From assembly GCF_001552195.1 (NCBI RefSeq), contig NZ_BCQS01000008.1, positions 186,001 through 250,000 of the forward strand: a DNA stretch of 64,000 nt, in the 5' to 3' direction. Under the pieces are notes generated by a model, which was not told the DNA's origin, made no database searches, and saw nothing but the letters and a program-made list of their open reading frames with translations. The position numbers were made by a program, and so were the translations under genes. The stretch's first letter is position 1. Each line of letters begins with the position of its first letter. Origin of the DNA: Actinomadura latina NBRC 106108. Lineage in GTDB: Bacteria > Actinomycetota > Actinomycetes > Streptosporangiales > Streptosporangiaceae. Below are positions 52,084 to 60,391 of this stretch, in pieces.

Positions 52084-52281
52084 ATGAGGTCAGGACGGTG
52101 GATGCTCATCGCCTGGCTGATCGTAGGAGCGCTCGCCGCGGGACAGCGCCACTACTACACCCAATTTGACGGCAGCTGCGCCAGAATCGCCACGATCGGA
52201 ATCACCTTGGCCTCCGGTCCGCTCAACTACATCGGTCTCAACCCCACCGCCAACTGCAAGGTTCCCCAGCCGAGCAAATGA
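52084..52281 (+). CDS. Small single-pass or exported protein
   Basis: A 65-residue protein with a well-placed GGAGG ribosome site 6-7 nt before ATG 52084. A hydrophobic N-terminal helix (WMLIAWLIVGALAAG) is followed by a polar region with two Cys (DGSCARIATIGITL, TANCKVPQPS). This suggests a membrane-anchored or secreted small protein with one disulfide. I do not recognise a family. Confidence 0.6.
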   Translation: MRSGRWMLIAWLIVGALAAGQRHYYTQFDGSCARIATIGITLASGPLNYIGLNPTANCKVPQPSK

Positions 52282-52356
52282 CGTGTCGGGCTCTACGATC
52301 GCGTCATCGTGAGGCCTTCTAACGGCACCTTGAGCTTCCCCGTTGCGCGACTCTCG

Positions 52357-53040
52357 TCACCTCCGCCGGCGCTTCTGGCGGCGGTGCTTGGAGGCGGGGC
52401 GCTGTTGCGGTGGCTTCTTACGGGTGGGCTGCTGCCGGGGATTGCGGCCACGGGAGCTGTTGGGGGTGCGGCCGCGGACGATGCCGATCAGTTCCTCCAT
52501 GAGGTCGGTCGTCACGGCCTCGAGCCAGGCCAGGCCGATCTGGGACTGAGGAGCGTCGGTCACGGTTCGGTAGGTGAGGTCTTTGCGGTGGTGGAGGCGG
52601 GCCAGAGACTGCGGGAGCAGCAGGACGCCGGCTCCCGACGCCACCAACTCGATCGCGCCGGCGGTGCTCTCAGGACGGGTGAAGGCAGGTTGCCCGGGCC
52701 GGTCGTCCCAGGTCAAGACGTCGTCGAGTGGCTCGAACACGTCCTCGTCGGCGAGATCGGCGAGCTCCACCTCCTCCACCGCGGCCACCGCGTGATCCTT
52801 GGGCACCACGACCACGGTCGTCTCCAGGTACAGCGGGATCACATGGAGGGCCTCGCGGTCGACGGGCAGGCGTACGAACGCCGCGTCCACGTCACCGTTC
52901 CGCAGCAGGGGGACCACCTCGGTCGCCGGCATCTGCAGCAGGCGAAGCGGCACCTCCCGGACCCGCTCGGCCCACACCCCGGCCCACTTCGCGGGCGTCA
53001 CCCCCGGCACGTAGGCCAGCCGGAACTCACCATCGGTCAC
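52357..53040 (-). CDS. LysR-type substrate-binding domain protein without DNA-binding domain
   Basis: A 227-residue protein that starts directly in the LysR substrate-binding fold: FRLAYVPGVTPAKWAGVWAERV, DVDAAFVRLPVDREALHVIPLY, VASGAGVLLLPQSLAR. The usual N-terminal helix-turn-helix is absent. The C-terminus ends in an Arg/Lys-rich stretch (RGRNPRQQPTRKKPPQQRP...). It is divergent from a DUF5997 gene across 55 nt; this arrangement is a recurrent actinobacterial pair in my memory. Ligand unknown. Confidence 0.85.
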   Translation of the reverse strand: MTDGEFRLAYVPGVTPAKWAGVWAERVREVPLRLLQMPATEVVPLLRNGDVDAAFVRLPVDREALHVIPLYLETTVVVVPKDHAVAAVEEVELADLADEDVFEPLDDVLTWDDRPGQPAFTRPESTAGAIELVASGAGVLLLPQSLARLHHRKDLTYRTVTDAPQSQIGLAWLEAVTTDLMEELIGIVRGRTPNSSRGRNPRQQPTRKKPPQQRPASKHRRQKRRRR

Positions 53041-53095
53041 TCCGCCACCCTAGTCACGTCCAGACAGTTCCCTCCCGCTGGCTACCCTTGGGGTC

Positions 53096-53479
53096 ATGGG
53101 CACGTCCAAGGCAAAGACCCCGCAGACCATGAAGTCGGCGACCGCGGCCAAGAAGCTGGGGATCCTGCTGTCGGCAGCACCCGCCGAGTTCCAGGAAGGT
53201 CCTGTCTCCCGGGACGAATTGAACGCGCTCCAAGCCGACCCGCCCTCATGGCTGGCGAACCTGCGCCGTGAGGGCCCCCACCCCCGCCAGGTCGTCGCCG
53301 CCAAGCTCCGCGTCTCCATCTCAGGTCTGGCCCGCGCCGGCATCACGGGCCCCCTCACCACGGCCGAGATCGAGAACCTGAAGGCCGAAAGGCCCGGCTG
53401 GCTGGAACGCGAGCAAGCCGTCCAAGCCGAAGTCCGCAGGGAGGAACTCCGCCTCAAGCAGCAGCGAGCCACGGCCTGA
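53096..53479 (+). CDS. DUF5997 family protein
   Basis: A 127-residue basic, helical protein matching DUF5997: TMKSATAAKKLGILLSAAPAEFQ, SRDELNALQADPPSWLANLRREGPHPR and VAAKLRVSISGLARAGI. Function is unknown. It is divergently paired with the LysR-type substrate-binding protein, with which it is likely functionally linked. The basic character would suit nucleic-acid binding. Confidence 0.88.
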   Translation: MGTSKAKTPQTMKSATAAKKLGILLSAAPAEFQEGPVSRDELNALQADPPSWLANLRREGPHPRQVVAAKLRVSISGLARAGITGPLTTAEIENLKAERPGWLEREQAVQAEVRREELRLKQQRATA

Positions 53480-53595
53480 CCACCACCGATCTGGCCATGC
53501 CCCTTCACCGCCGACTCCCCTGACGACCGCTACCTCGTCCACGGCGCGCTGGCGACGGGCGACGGCACGCATCAAGCCCGGCTCTTAGTACAGGG

Positions 53596-54087
53596 TCAGG
53601 TTCGCGGCTGCGGGAGCGAGGGCGCCCAGCGATCCGCCAGCAGCCTGAAGCTGGGCACATCGTCGAGAGATACCGAGTATTCGTAGGTCCGTTCATAGCC
53701 GATGCCACTGATGCGCCACTCGCCGTCCGCGCAGCGCCGATACGTCTCCTGGTAGAAGGCGGATCCGCGGATCAGCACCCGGAACGCCTTGGCGATGACG
53801 GTGTCCTCCAGGCACCAGGTGCCCTCGGCCTTATCGCCGTCGACCCGGATCTCGGGTTGTCCCGCGAAGTGCACCGTGGTGATCTCGGGACCGAGATTGT
53901 CGCGCATGTAGCCGACGATGGCATCGCGGCCTTCCAGGCGCAGCGGCTCACCGACTGCGCGGGTCCCGTAGGCGCCCACGGCGTCGTCGGTGAGGGTGCC
54001 GGCGAACCCGTCCCAGTCCTTCAGGTCAAGGCAGCGCAGGTAGCGGTACTTCACCTGGCGGATCTCTTCCAGGGCGTTCAGATCCAT
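53596..54087 (-). CDS. SnoaL-like/NTF2-fold protein
   Basis: A 163-residue protein of the NTF2/SnoaL-like fold: IRQVKYRYLRCLDLKDWDGFAGTLTDDAVGAYG, HFAGQPEIRV, TWCLEDTVIAKAFRVLIRGSAFYQETYRR. ATG 54087 begins the conserved part; ATG 54117 would add ten residues and has no clear ribosome site either. The fold covers steroid isomerases, dehydratases and hydrolases. A KstR-like palindrome directly upstream hints at a steroid or cholesterol-type regulon. Confidence 0.85.
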   Translation of the reverse strand: MDLNALEEIRQVKYRYLRCLDLKDWDGFAGTLTDDAVGAYGTRAVGEPLRLEGRDAIVGYMRDNLGPEITTVHFAGQPEIRVDGDKAEGTWCLEDTVIAKAFRVLIRGSAFYQETYRRCADGEWRISGIGYERTYEYSVSLDDVPSFRLLADRWAPSLPQPRT

Positions 54088-54122
54088 GCGACGTAGCTTG
54101 CTCGACACCGCCGCCATTGACA

Positions 54123-54134
54123 AGAACGTGTTCT
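54123..54134. promoter_or_regulatory. KstR-like palindrome upstream of the SnoaL-like gene
   Basis: AGAACGTGTTCT is a perfect 12-bp inverted repeat (AGAAC-GT-GTTCT) 36-47 nt before the likely start. It contains the AAC-nn-GTT core of the known KstR box of actinobacterial cholesterol catabolism. No other steroid genes are in the window, so the match could be chance or a generic TetR site. Confidence 0.45.
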
Positions 54135-54256
54135 CATTTCGAGGCGTCCCGCCCGCTCGGCTTCCGGTAGCCGGGGAGTGCTGCGAGGAGCGCCGGCGCC
54201 ACCGCACCACGCTTCGACAGCTCGCGCCAGATGTGGCCGGCCTCACCGGTCGGTGA

Positions 54257-54826
54257 CTACGCCCAGGCGGGATCGCGGCCGGTCAGGCCGAGGATGCGGT
54301 CCAGGGTGGGTGCGTCGGCCGGCACCGCGACTTCCGGTCCGTACATGCCCATCTCCCGCCCTTGCTCCACGCCGGCGAACACCGTGTCGTGCAGATGCGT
54401 CAGCAGGTCGGCGGGCAGTTCCAGCCGCTGCCCGGTCGCGACCGCCAGGTCCCAGCCGTGCATGGCCAGCTCGCCGATGATCATGTCGCCCAAGACGGGT
54501 GCGGGCAGCGTCTGCGGTGTGCCCATGCTCGTCTCGCCCTCCCAGGCGCTCGGCGGCGCCCACGACGACGTGATGTCGTCCAGCAGGGCGAGCAGGCGGC
54601 CGCGCCAGTCGCCGGCCGCCAGGTCCACCTCGGACTCGGTGCCCGCCGGCTGCGGAACGGACTCCTTGCGGCCGCCGCCGGCGAGCGACGGGCCCCAGAA
54701 CAGGAGGTGGTTGACCAGTGCCCGCACGTCGTACTCCGTGCACGGAGTCTTGTTGGCGAGCTGGTCGTCGGTGATGGTGCGGGCGACCGCGGCCATGGCC
54801 TCGGCGGCGTTGGACAGATGTGACAT
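54257..54826 (-). CDS. TIGR03086 family (DinB-like) metal-binding protein
   Basis: A 189-residue helical protein of the DinB/maleylpyruvate-isomerase-N-terminal superfamily. The likely metal His residues are in ALVNHLLFW, ELAMHGWDLAVATG and LLTHLHDTV. TIGR03086 members use such a three-His site, possibly with a thiol cofactor (mycothiol). It is divergent from the AraC-type gene at 54891 across 64 nt, a typical regulator-target arrangement. Confidence 0.87.
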   Translation of the reverse strand: MSHLSNAAEAMAAVARTITDDQLANKTPCTEYDVRALVNHLLFWGPSLAGGGRKESVPQPAGTESEVDLAAGDWRGRLLALLDDITSSWAPPSAWEGETSMGTPQTLPAPVLGDMIIGELAMHGWDLAVATGQRLELPADLLTHLHDTVFAGVEQGREMGMYGPEVAVPADAPTLDRILGLTGRDPAWA

Positions 54827-54890
54827 GGCAGCGAGGCTAGGCGGCCCAGGCCGGAAGGGTATTGGACAAAGGCGACATACACTTTGCCGT

Positions 54891-55697
54891 GTGGAGCGGG
54901 ACGTTCGTGAGCTGCGGGGTGCGTGGACCAGGTATCAGCGCCACACGTTCCACAGCCCGTCGCCGGCGCTCGCGCCATGGGTGGAGCGGTACTGGGAGGC
55001 TCGCTGGGACTACGCCGAGCCCTACCGGCAGAAGATCGTGCCGTACCCGAACGTGCACCTGTCGTTCGGCGGCGGCCGCGCGGACGTCAACGGCGTGTGC
55101 AGCGGCTACCAGATCAAGGTCCTCGAGGGCCGCGATCATGTCTTCGGCGTCGCGTTCCGGCCGGGCTGCTTCCGCCCGTTCCTCGGTGCCTCCGTCTCGA
55201 CGATCACCGACCGCGTCGTCCCGGCGGCCGAGGTGTTCGGCCCGGACCTGCCCACGACGCTCGACGTGCCGGCCGTGGACGCGTTCCTGCTGAAACACCT
55301 GCCGGACGACGACCCCCGGGTGCGCCAGGCGGTGGCCGCGGTGGAGCTGATCGCCAAGGACAAGACCGTGACCAGGGTCGAGCGCCTCGCCGGCGAACTG
55401 GGGCTGAGCATGCGGGGGCTGCAACGGCTGTTCGCGGAGTACGTCGGCATCGTGCCCAAGTGGGTGATCCGCCGCTACCGCCTGCACGAGGTGACCGCAC
55501 GCATGGCCGCCGGCGGGGCGATCGACTGGGCCGCGCTCGCGGCGGACCTCGGCTACGCCGACCAGGGCCACTTCATCCGCGACTTCAAGGGCATGTTCGG
55601 CGAGCAACCGACCAGGTACGCGCAGCGGTATCAGTCCGCGTTCCCCGGCCGCGAATCACGAACCGCGCCCGGCGGCCGGAGTCCTCAAGGCCCATGA
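54891..55697 (+). CDS. AraC family transcriptional regulator
   Basis: About 268 residues from GTG 54891. The N-terminal cupin-like sensing part (FHSPSPALAPWVERYWEARW, HLSFGGGRADVNG) leads to a C-terminal AraC HTH domain at about 150-250 (VTRVERLAGELGLSMRGLQRLFAEYVG, IDWAALAADLGYADQGHFIRDFKGMFGEQPTRY). It probably controls itself and the divergent TIGR03086 gene. No upstream ribosome site is obvious, so translation may be leaderless. Confidence 0.9.
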   Translation: MERDVRELRGAWTRYQRHTFHSPSPALAPWVERYWEARWDYAEPYRQKIVPYPNVHLSFGGGRADVNGVCSGYQIKVLEGRDHVFGVAFRPGCFRPFLGASVSTITDRVVPAAEVFGPDLPTTLDVPAVDAFLLKHLPDDDPRVRQAVAAVELIAKDKTVTRVERLAGELGLSMRGLQRLFAEYVGIVPKWVIRRYRLHEVTARMAAGGAIDWAALAADLGYADQGHFIRDFKGMFGEQPTRYAQRYQSAFPGRESRTAPGGRSPQGP

Positions 55698-55718
55698 CCA
55701 GATTCTGGAATCAGCTCG

Positions 55719-56282
55719 CTATTCGCCGGTCTCGGAATGGTGGTGATAAGGGTCTTCATTATGCGTGCGGTCATAGGGATGCTCGCCGGTGCGGTCCGTG
55801 CGCTCCCTGCGGATGGTGGCGAAGGGGCGGTCGCCGCGGCAGGCGACGGCCATGGTGACCTGGCGGGCGGACGACCGGAAGCGGACGAAGACGGGGGCCT
55901 GCGGTCCGCGGCGGCTGTCGCCGACGCTGTAACCCTGCCGGGGCGTCCAGGAGTCCAGGTACGCCGAGCCGTGGTCGCAGCGGGCGACGATGTCGCCGGC
56001 CTCGGAGGCGAGGTTGGTGACGGCGGTGGTGATCTTCTCGGTGACCGTGACCGTCGGAGCCGGGCGGTGCGAGGGCCGCGGGGCCGCGGACGACGCGGGC
56101 GACGGGGCCGGGCCGGCCGTGGGGGCGGCCAGCGCGGCCTCCACCTCATGCGGGGTCATGGGCTCGGTGCCGCGGTCGGTGATGCCGGAGCCCACCGCGG
56201 AGATCGCCGCCATGCCCGAGATGATCGCGATGACAGCGGACGCCGCCCACGCCATGGCGGCGAGCGCGCTGTGCTTGGACAT
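55719..56282 (-). CDS. Membrane-anchored protein of unknown function
   Basis: A 187-residue protein with one N-terminal membrane helix (ALAAMAWAASAVIAIISGMAAISAVG) and a long Pro/Ser/Ala-rich linker (about 55-80). The C-terminal domain has a Cys pair (VARCDHGSAYLDSW, MAVACRGDRPFATIRRE), probably outside the membrane. It is divergent from the response-regulator operon across the four-repeat region, so it may be under the same control. Family not recognised. Confidence 0.7.
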   Translation of the reverse strand: MSKHSALAAMAWAASAVIAIISGMAAISAVGSGITDRGTEPMTPHEVEAALAAPTAGPAPSPASSAAPRPSHRPAPTVTVTEKITTAVTNLASEAGDIVARCDHGSAYLDSWTPRQGYSVGDSRRGPQAPVFVRFRSSARQVTMAVACRGDRPFATIRRERTDRTGEHPYDRTHNEDPYHHHSETGE

Positions 56283-56306
56283 GCGCCGACTGTTGCAGAT
56301 TCGGCG

Positions 56307-56344
56307 CTAAGTGTCGGTTAAGTTGCCCTTAAGGCCCCCGTAAG
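56307..56344. repeat. Four direct repeats with 11-bp spacing (response-regulator box)
   Basis: CTAAG (56307), TTAAG (56318), TTAAG (56329) and GTAAG (56340) recur exactly every 11 bp. Such helically phased direct repeats are the usual binding pattern of OmpR/PhoB-type regulators. They lie 50-85 nt before the GTG of the response regulator and also face the divergent membrane protein. A two-copy version on the other strand, CTTAG N6 CTTAA, is at 58352-58367 before the M23-type gene. Confidence 0.75.
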
Positions 56345-56392
56345 GGGGTGATCCGCCCGGTGGCGGCGGACCGGGCGGTCTAGCGTTGCCGC

Positions 56393-57076
56393 GTGGTCCA
56401 ACTGTTGCTCGTGGAAGACGACATCGAGGTGCGCGGCAGGCTCGTCCGGGCGCTGGGCGAGCGCGGGCACGCGGTGGCGTCGGCCCCGACCGGCATGGAA
56501 GGGATCCGGCGGGCCGTCACCGCGCGGCCCGACCTGGTGATCCTGGACCTCGGCCTGCCGGATCTGGACGGCGCCGAGGTGCTGCGGATGATCCGTGCGG
56601 TCAGCCCCGTCCCCGTGATCGTCGCGACGGCCCGCGACGACGAGCGCGAGATCGAGCGGATCCTCGACGCCGGCGCGGACGACTACCTGGTCAAGCCGTT
56701 CGGCGCCGGGCAGCTCGACGCCCGGATCAGGGCGGTCCTGCGCCGCTCGGAGGGCGCGGACGCCGCGGCGCCGACGGTCCAGGTGGGCGGGCTGCGCATG
56801 GACGCGGCGGCGCGCGAGGCGGTGCTGGACGGGCGGACGCTCGAACTGTCGCCCAAGGAGTTCGACCTGCTGTACTACCTGGCCTCGCACCCCGGGCAGG
56901 TGGTCTCCAAACGCGAGCTGCTGACGGAGGTGTGGCAGGTGCCGCTGGGCGGAGCGAACAAGACGATCGACGTGCACGTGGCCTGGTTGCGCCGCAAACT
57001 GGGCGAGACGGCCTCGATGCCCCGGTACCTGCGCTCGGTCCGCGGCTCCGGCATCAAGATCGTCGATCCGACGTGA
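56393..57076 (+). CDS. OmpR/PhoB-family response regulator
   Basis: A 227-residue regulator. The receiver domain (1-115) has Asp9/Asp10 acid pair (LLVEDDIEV), phospho-acceptor Asp52 (LVILDLGLPDLDG) and Lys in YLVKPFGAG. The winged-helix output domain spans about 125-225 (LELSPKEFDLLYYLASHPGQVVSKRELL, TIDVHVAWLRRKLGE). GTG 56393 lies about 6 nt after a TAGCGT -10-like box, so the transcript may be leaderless. It overlaps the kinase gene by 4 bp. Confidence 0.93.
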   Translation: MVQLLLVEDDIEVRGRLVRALGERGHAVASAPTGMEGIRRAVTARPDLVILDLGLPDLDGAEVLRMIRAVSPVPVIVATARDDEREIERILDAGADDYLVKPFGAGQLDARIRAVLRRSEGADAAAPTVQVGGLRMDAAAREAVLDGRTLELSPKEFDLLYYLASHPGQVVSKRELLTEVWQVPLGGANKTIDVHVAWLRRKLGETASMPRYLRSVRGSGIKIVDPT

Positions 57077-58356
57077 GGCGGCACATCACGCTGCTGGTGG
57101 CGGCGACGGTCGTGCTGGTGCTGGTGGCGTTCCTCGTCCCGCTGGCGCTGCTGGTCCGGGACGTCGCGCGGACCCGGACCCTGGCGGCGGCGAACGTGCG
57201 GGCGCAGTCGCTGGCGCCCGTCGTGGCGGCGGGCGACCGGGGGACGGTCGAGCTGGCGCTGCAGCAGACCGCCTCCACCGGCCATCCGATGACGGTGCTG
57301 TGGCCCGACGGGCGGGTCAGCGGGTCGCCGGCCGTGCGCGACCCGGGGGTGCGGCTCGCCGAGCGCGGTCAGAGCCTGACGGTGGACACGCCCGGGGGCC
57401 GGGAGATCCTGGTGGCGGTGCTCGGCGTGCCCGGCGGGACGGCGGTGATCCGGACCTCCGTGTCCGACCGCCAGATGCGGGCGGGCGTGACGCGGGCGTG
57501 GGGGATCCTGGCCGCGCTCAGCTGCGGACTGCTGGCGGTGAGCCTGGTGCTCGCCGACCGCCTGGCGCGCTCGCTGGTGCGGCGGATCGCCCTGCTGGCC
57601 GACCTGGCCAGGCGGGTCTCGCACGGGGACCTGGACGTCCGGGTCGCGCCGGGCGGGCCGCCGGAGATCCGGGACGTGACGGCCGGGCTGAACGACCTGG
57701 CGGGCCAGATAGGCGAACTGCTCGCCCGGGAGCGGGAGGCGGCGGCGGACCTCTCGCACCGGCTGCGGACGCCGCTGACGGTGCTGCGGCTCGAGGCGGA
57801 GACGCTCAGCGACCCCGCGGAGGCGGAGCGGATCGGCGACCAGGTGGGCGTGCTCGAACGCACCGTCACCGACCTCATCAACACCACCCGCCGGCCGGCC
57901 CGCACGGAGGCGCCGTGCGCGGACGCCGCCGCGATCGTGACCGAGCGGGTGGAGTTCTGGTCGGCGCTGGCGGACGAGCAGCAACGCCGCGTGGACCTGG
58001 ACGTCCCGCCCGGGCCGCTGCCGGTCAAGGTGCGCGCCGAGGACCTCTCGGCCTGCCTTGACGCGCTGCTCGGCAACGTCTTCTCGCACACGCCGGAAGG
58101 GAGCGCGCTGGCCGTGGCGCTGCAACCGCGCAGCGGCGCCGTCTACCTGACGGTGGACGACGCCGGCCCGGGTTTCGGCGAGCGCCACCTGCTGCGCCGC
58201 GGCGTCAGCACCGCGTCGTCCACCGGGCTGGGGCTGGACATCGTGCGGCGCACCGCCGAGGCCAGTGGCGGCAGCCTCCAGCTCGGCGTGTCCCCGGCCG
58301 AAGGCGCGCGGGTCATGGTCCGTTTCGGGGTTCCGCCTCGGGGCCGCGCTTCTTAG
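57073..58356 (+). CDS. Sensor histidine kinase
   Basis: A 427-residue kinase. Two transmembrane helices (about 5-27 and 140-160) enclose an extracellular sensor of ~110 residues. HAMP follows (about 165-215), then the dimerisation helix with phospho-acceptor His229 in LSHRLRTPLTVLRLEAETL. The ATPase domain has GNVFSHTPEGS (N box), DDAGPGFG (G1) and GLGLDIV (G2). GTG 57073 overlaps the regulator stop by GTGA. Its ligand is unknown, but the operon suggests redox or envelope stress. Confidence 0.92.
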   Translation: MRRHITLLVAATVVLVLVAFLVPLALLVRDVARTRTLAAANVRAQSLAPVVAAGDRGTVELALQQTASTGHPMTVLWPDGRVSGSPAVRDPGVRLAERGQSLTVDTPGGREILVAVLGVPGGTAVIRTSVSDRQMRAGVTRAWGILAALSCGLLAVSLVLADRLARSLVRRIALLADLARRVSHGDLDVRVAPGGPPEIRDVTAGLNDLAGQIGELLAREREAAADLSHRLRTPLTVLRLEAETLSDPAEAERIGDQVGVLERTVTDLINTTRRPARTEAPCADAAAIVTERVEFWSALADEQQRRVDLDVPPGPLPVKVRAEDLSACLDALLGNVFSHTPEGSALAVALQPRSGAVYLTVDDAGPGFGERHLLRRGVSTASSTGLGLDIVRRTAEASGGSLQLGVSPAEGARVMVRFGVPPRGRAS

Positions 58357-58413
58357 CCCAGCCTTAACCTGGAGGCAGCGCCGCCTTATCGGCTCGGGCG
58401 CGACTCTGGTCCG

Positions 58414-59559
58414 GTGATGTCCAGCCACCAACCGGGCGGCCGGTCGATACTGCCGCTCGCCAACCGCATCACGTGGCTCGGCGGTGCCGGGGCGAGCGCC
58501 GTCCTGCTCATCCTGTCCGCCGTCGTGGCGCAGACGGTGGCGCCCGCGGGGAGCGGGCCGGCACGGGCGTCCGCACCCGCCTCCGGCCGGACGCGGCCGG
58601 CGCACGGCTCGCACCCCCCGGGACCCGCCCGGACGGCGGCGAAGGTGACGCCGCTCGTGCGCACCGTGCGCGCCGTGGTCCTGCGGCAGCGCGCGCCGCT
58701 CGCGCGCCGCGACTTCGGGGGCCGCGCCCCGGCGGCGCCCAGGGTCCTGCTGTCCCGGTCGGACCCGGCGCGGGGCTGGGCTTTCGGCTCCTCCGTCCTC
58801 ACTCCGCCCGAGGGCGTGGACGCCCCTCCCGATGCCTCGCTGTTCATCGCCCGCCGCACCAAGTCGGGCTGGCACGTCGCCGTGACCGGTACCGGGAGCT
58901 TCACCGTCTACGCGCTGCAAGCGCCGGACAGCGTCGTCCCGAAGGCCGAGCGGTCGCTTCTGGCCGCGTACGGCAAGCCGGCGGCGTTGAAGGACACCGG
59001 CCTGTCACTGCCCTGGGGGGCGGGCAAGTCGTGGACCATGCGCCCCACGGGCAGCGCGGAACTGGTCGCGTTCACCGGCGGGGACGGTCGGGTGCTGGCG
59101 GCCGGACCGGGGCGCCTGTACCGGCTGTGCAGCCGCGAGCCCGGCCACGGCATGCTCCTGCTGATCCATCCCGGCGGGCTCGCCTCGACGTACTCCCAGA
59201 TGTCCGCTCTCGCGAAGGTCAAGGACGGGGCGGTCGTCCAGCGGGGCGCCTACCTCGGGACGGCCGGGAACGAGGAGTCCTGCACGGGCGCGCACGTGGA
59301 CGGGGCCGCGGCGGTGGTGTTCGGGCTCTTGTCCGGCGGCCGCCCGGTGCCGCTGCACTACCTGCGGATCGGCGGCTGGACCCTGGACGTGCCCGCGTCC
59401 GGACCGATCCGGGCGGAGCGCCCCGGGGCACGGCTCCAGGCCGGGGACCCGCTGCCCAACCTCGGCGCCGTTCCCGGCGCCGTCTCCGACGCTTCCCCGT
59501 CGCCGTCGGCGAGGCACAACCCCACGGCTCCGGCGCCCTCCGCGGCGTCGGTGTCCTGA
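58414..59559 (+). CDS. Degenerate M23 (LytM-like) peptidase, membrane-anchored
   Basis: A 381-residue protein with a single membrane helix (WLGGAGASAVLLILSAVVAQT) and a long Ala/Pro/Arg-rich linker. A late domain resembles beta-lytic/LasA-type M23 metallopeptidases (LLLIHPGGLASTYSQMSALAKVKDGAVVQRGAYLGTAG in pieces). Expected catalytic signatures are altered: YxHM is YSQM, and HxH is HVD in GAHVDGA. The N-terminal zinc His and Asp are not evident. It is probably inactive and may be a binding scaffold or regulator of a real amidase. GTG 58414 or ATG 58417. Confidence 0.75.
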   Translation: MMSSHQPGGRSILPLANRITWLGGAGASAVLLILSAVVAQTVAPAGSGPARASAPASGRTRPAHGSHPPGPARTAAKVTPLVRTVRAVVLRQRAPLARRDFGGRAPAAPRVLLSRSDPARGWAFGSSVLTPPEGVDAPPDASLFIARRTKSGWHVAVTGTGSFTVYALQAPDSVVPKAERSLLAAYGKPAALKDTGLSLPWGAGKSWTMRPTGSAELVAFTGGDGRVLAAGPGRLYRLCSREPGHGMLLLIHPGGLASTYSQMSALAKVKDGAVVQRGAYLGTAGNEESCTGAHVDGAAAVVFGLLSGGRPVPLHYLRIGGWTLDVPASGPIRAERPGARLQAGDPLPNLGAVPGAVSDASPSPSARHNPTAPAPSAASVS

Positions 59560-59572
59560 CACGGCGGGAATC

Positions 59573-60391
59573 ATGAGCGCGACCTCCTCCTCCGACAACA
59601 TGCCGTCCGGCACCGGCCGGCGGGTGCGCACGGTCCTGCTGCTCGCCGCCGGCCTGGCCGCCGCGGCCGCCGTAGGGCGGACCGCTCCGGCCGCGAGCGC
59701 GCTGGCCGGCGTGCACGCGTTCCTGGAGTTCTTCTCCGGGGTGTTCACCCTGGTCGGGCTGACCGGGGCGGTGGTGTTCGGGCTGCTGGCGAGCGGCCGG
59801 TTCACTCCCGTCCGGCTGCGGATCGTCGCCCAGTCCGGGCACCGGGCCACGGCCACCCTGTCGATGAGCTTCCTCGCCGTGCACGTGACCCTCAAGATCC
59901 TGGAACGGCACGCGACCGCGCTGGACGCCGTCCTGCCCGCCGCCGGGCTGCGCGGGCACGGCCTGATGGTCTCGCTGGGCCCGGTCGCCGGCGATCTGAT
60001 GATCCTGGCGTTCGTGATCGGTGTCGCGCGCGGCCGGTTCATCGGCGCCGGCCGGGTCTGGACGTGGCGGCTGCTGCATCTGAGCGTCTACGTGTGCTGG
60101 CCGGTCGCCCTCGTCCACGGCCTCAACGCCGGGCGCGCCGCCAAGAGCTGGGTGACGTTCAGCTATCTCGCCTGCGCGGCCGGCGTCGTGGTCCTGGTGC
60201 TGCTGCGCCTCGCCGTCGCCTCCCGGCACCGCCGCGCGACCCGGCCGCGGCCGGTGCAGCCCGCCGTCCCCAGGTCGCCGGCCCGGCCCGCGGCCAAGCC
60301 GCCGGCGGACGCCGTCGCCCGAGTGCCCGACGAGCAGTTCTGGGCGGACCTGAAGGATGAGGCCCGCCGCTGGTCGAGGAGCCGCCCGTGA
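59573..60391 (+). CDS. Ferric-reductase-like transmembrane haem protein
   Basis: A 272-residue membrane protein with about six helices. His residues in two helices are spaced for bis-haem ligation: SGHRATATLSMSFLAVHVTLK (two His 14 residues apart) and LLHLSVYVCWPVALVHGL (two His 14 apart). This is the ferric reductase/cytochrome b561-like pattern. The C-terminus is a Pro/Arg-rich cytoplasmic tail. It is followed by a NuoF-ferredoxin fusion starting 4 bp before its stop, so it would pass electrons from cytoplasmic NADH across the membrane. Confidence 0.78.
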   Translation: MSATSSSDNMPSGTGRRVRTVLLLAAGLAAAAAVGRTAPAASALAGVHAFLEFFSGVFTLVGLTGAVVFGLLASGRFTPVRLRIVAQSGHRATATLSMSFLAVHVTLKILERHATALDAVLPAAGLRGHGLMVSLGPVAGDLMILAFVIGVARGRFIGAGRVWTWRLLHLSVYVCWPVALVHGLNAGRAAKSWVTFSYLACAAGVVVLVLLRLAVASRHRRATRPRPVQPAVPRSPARPAAKPPADAVARVPDEQFWADLKDEARRWSRSRP

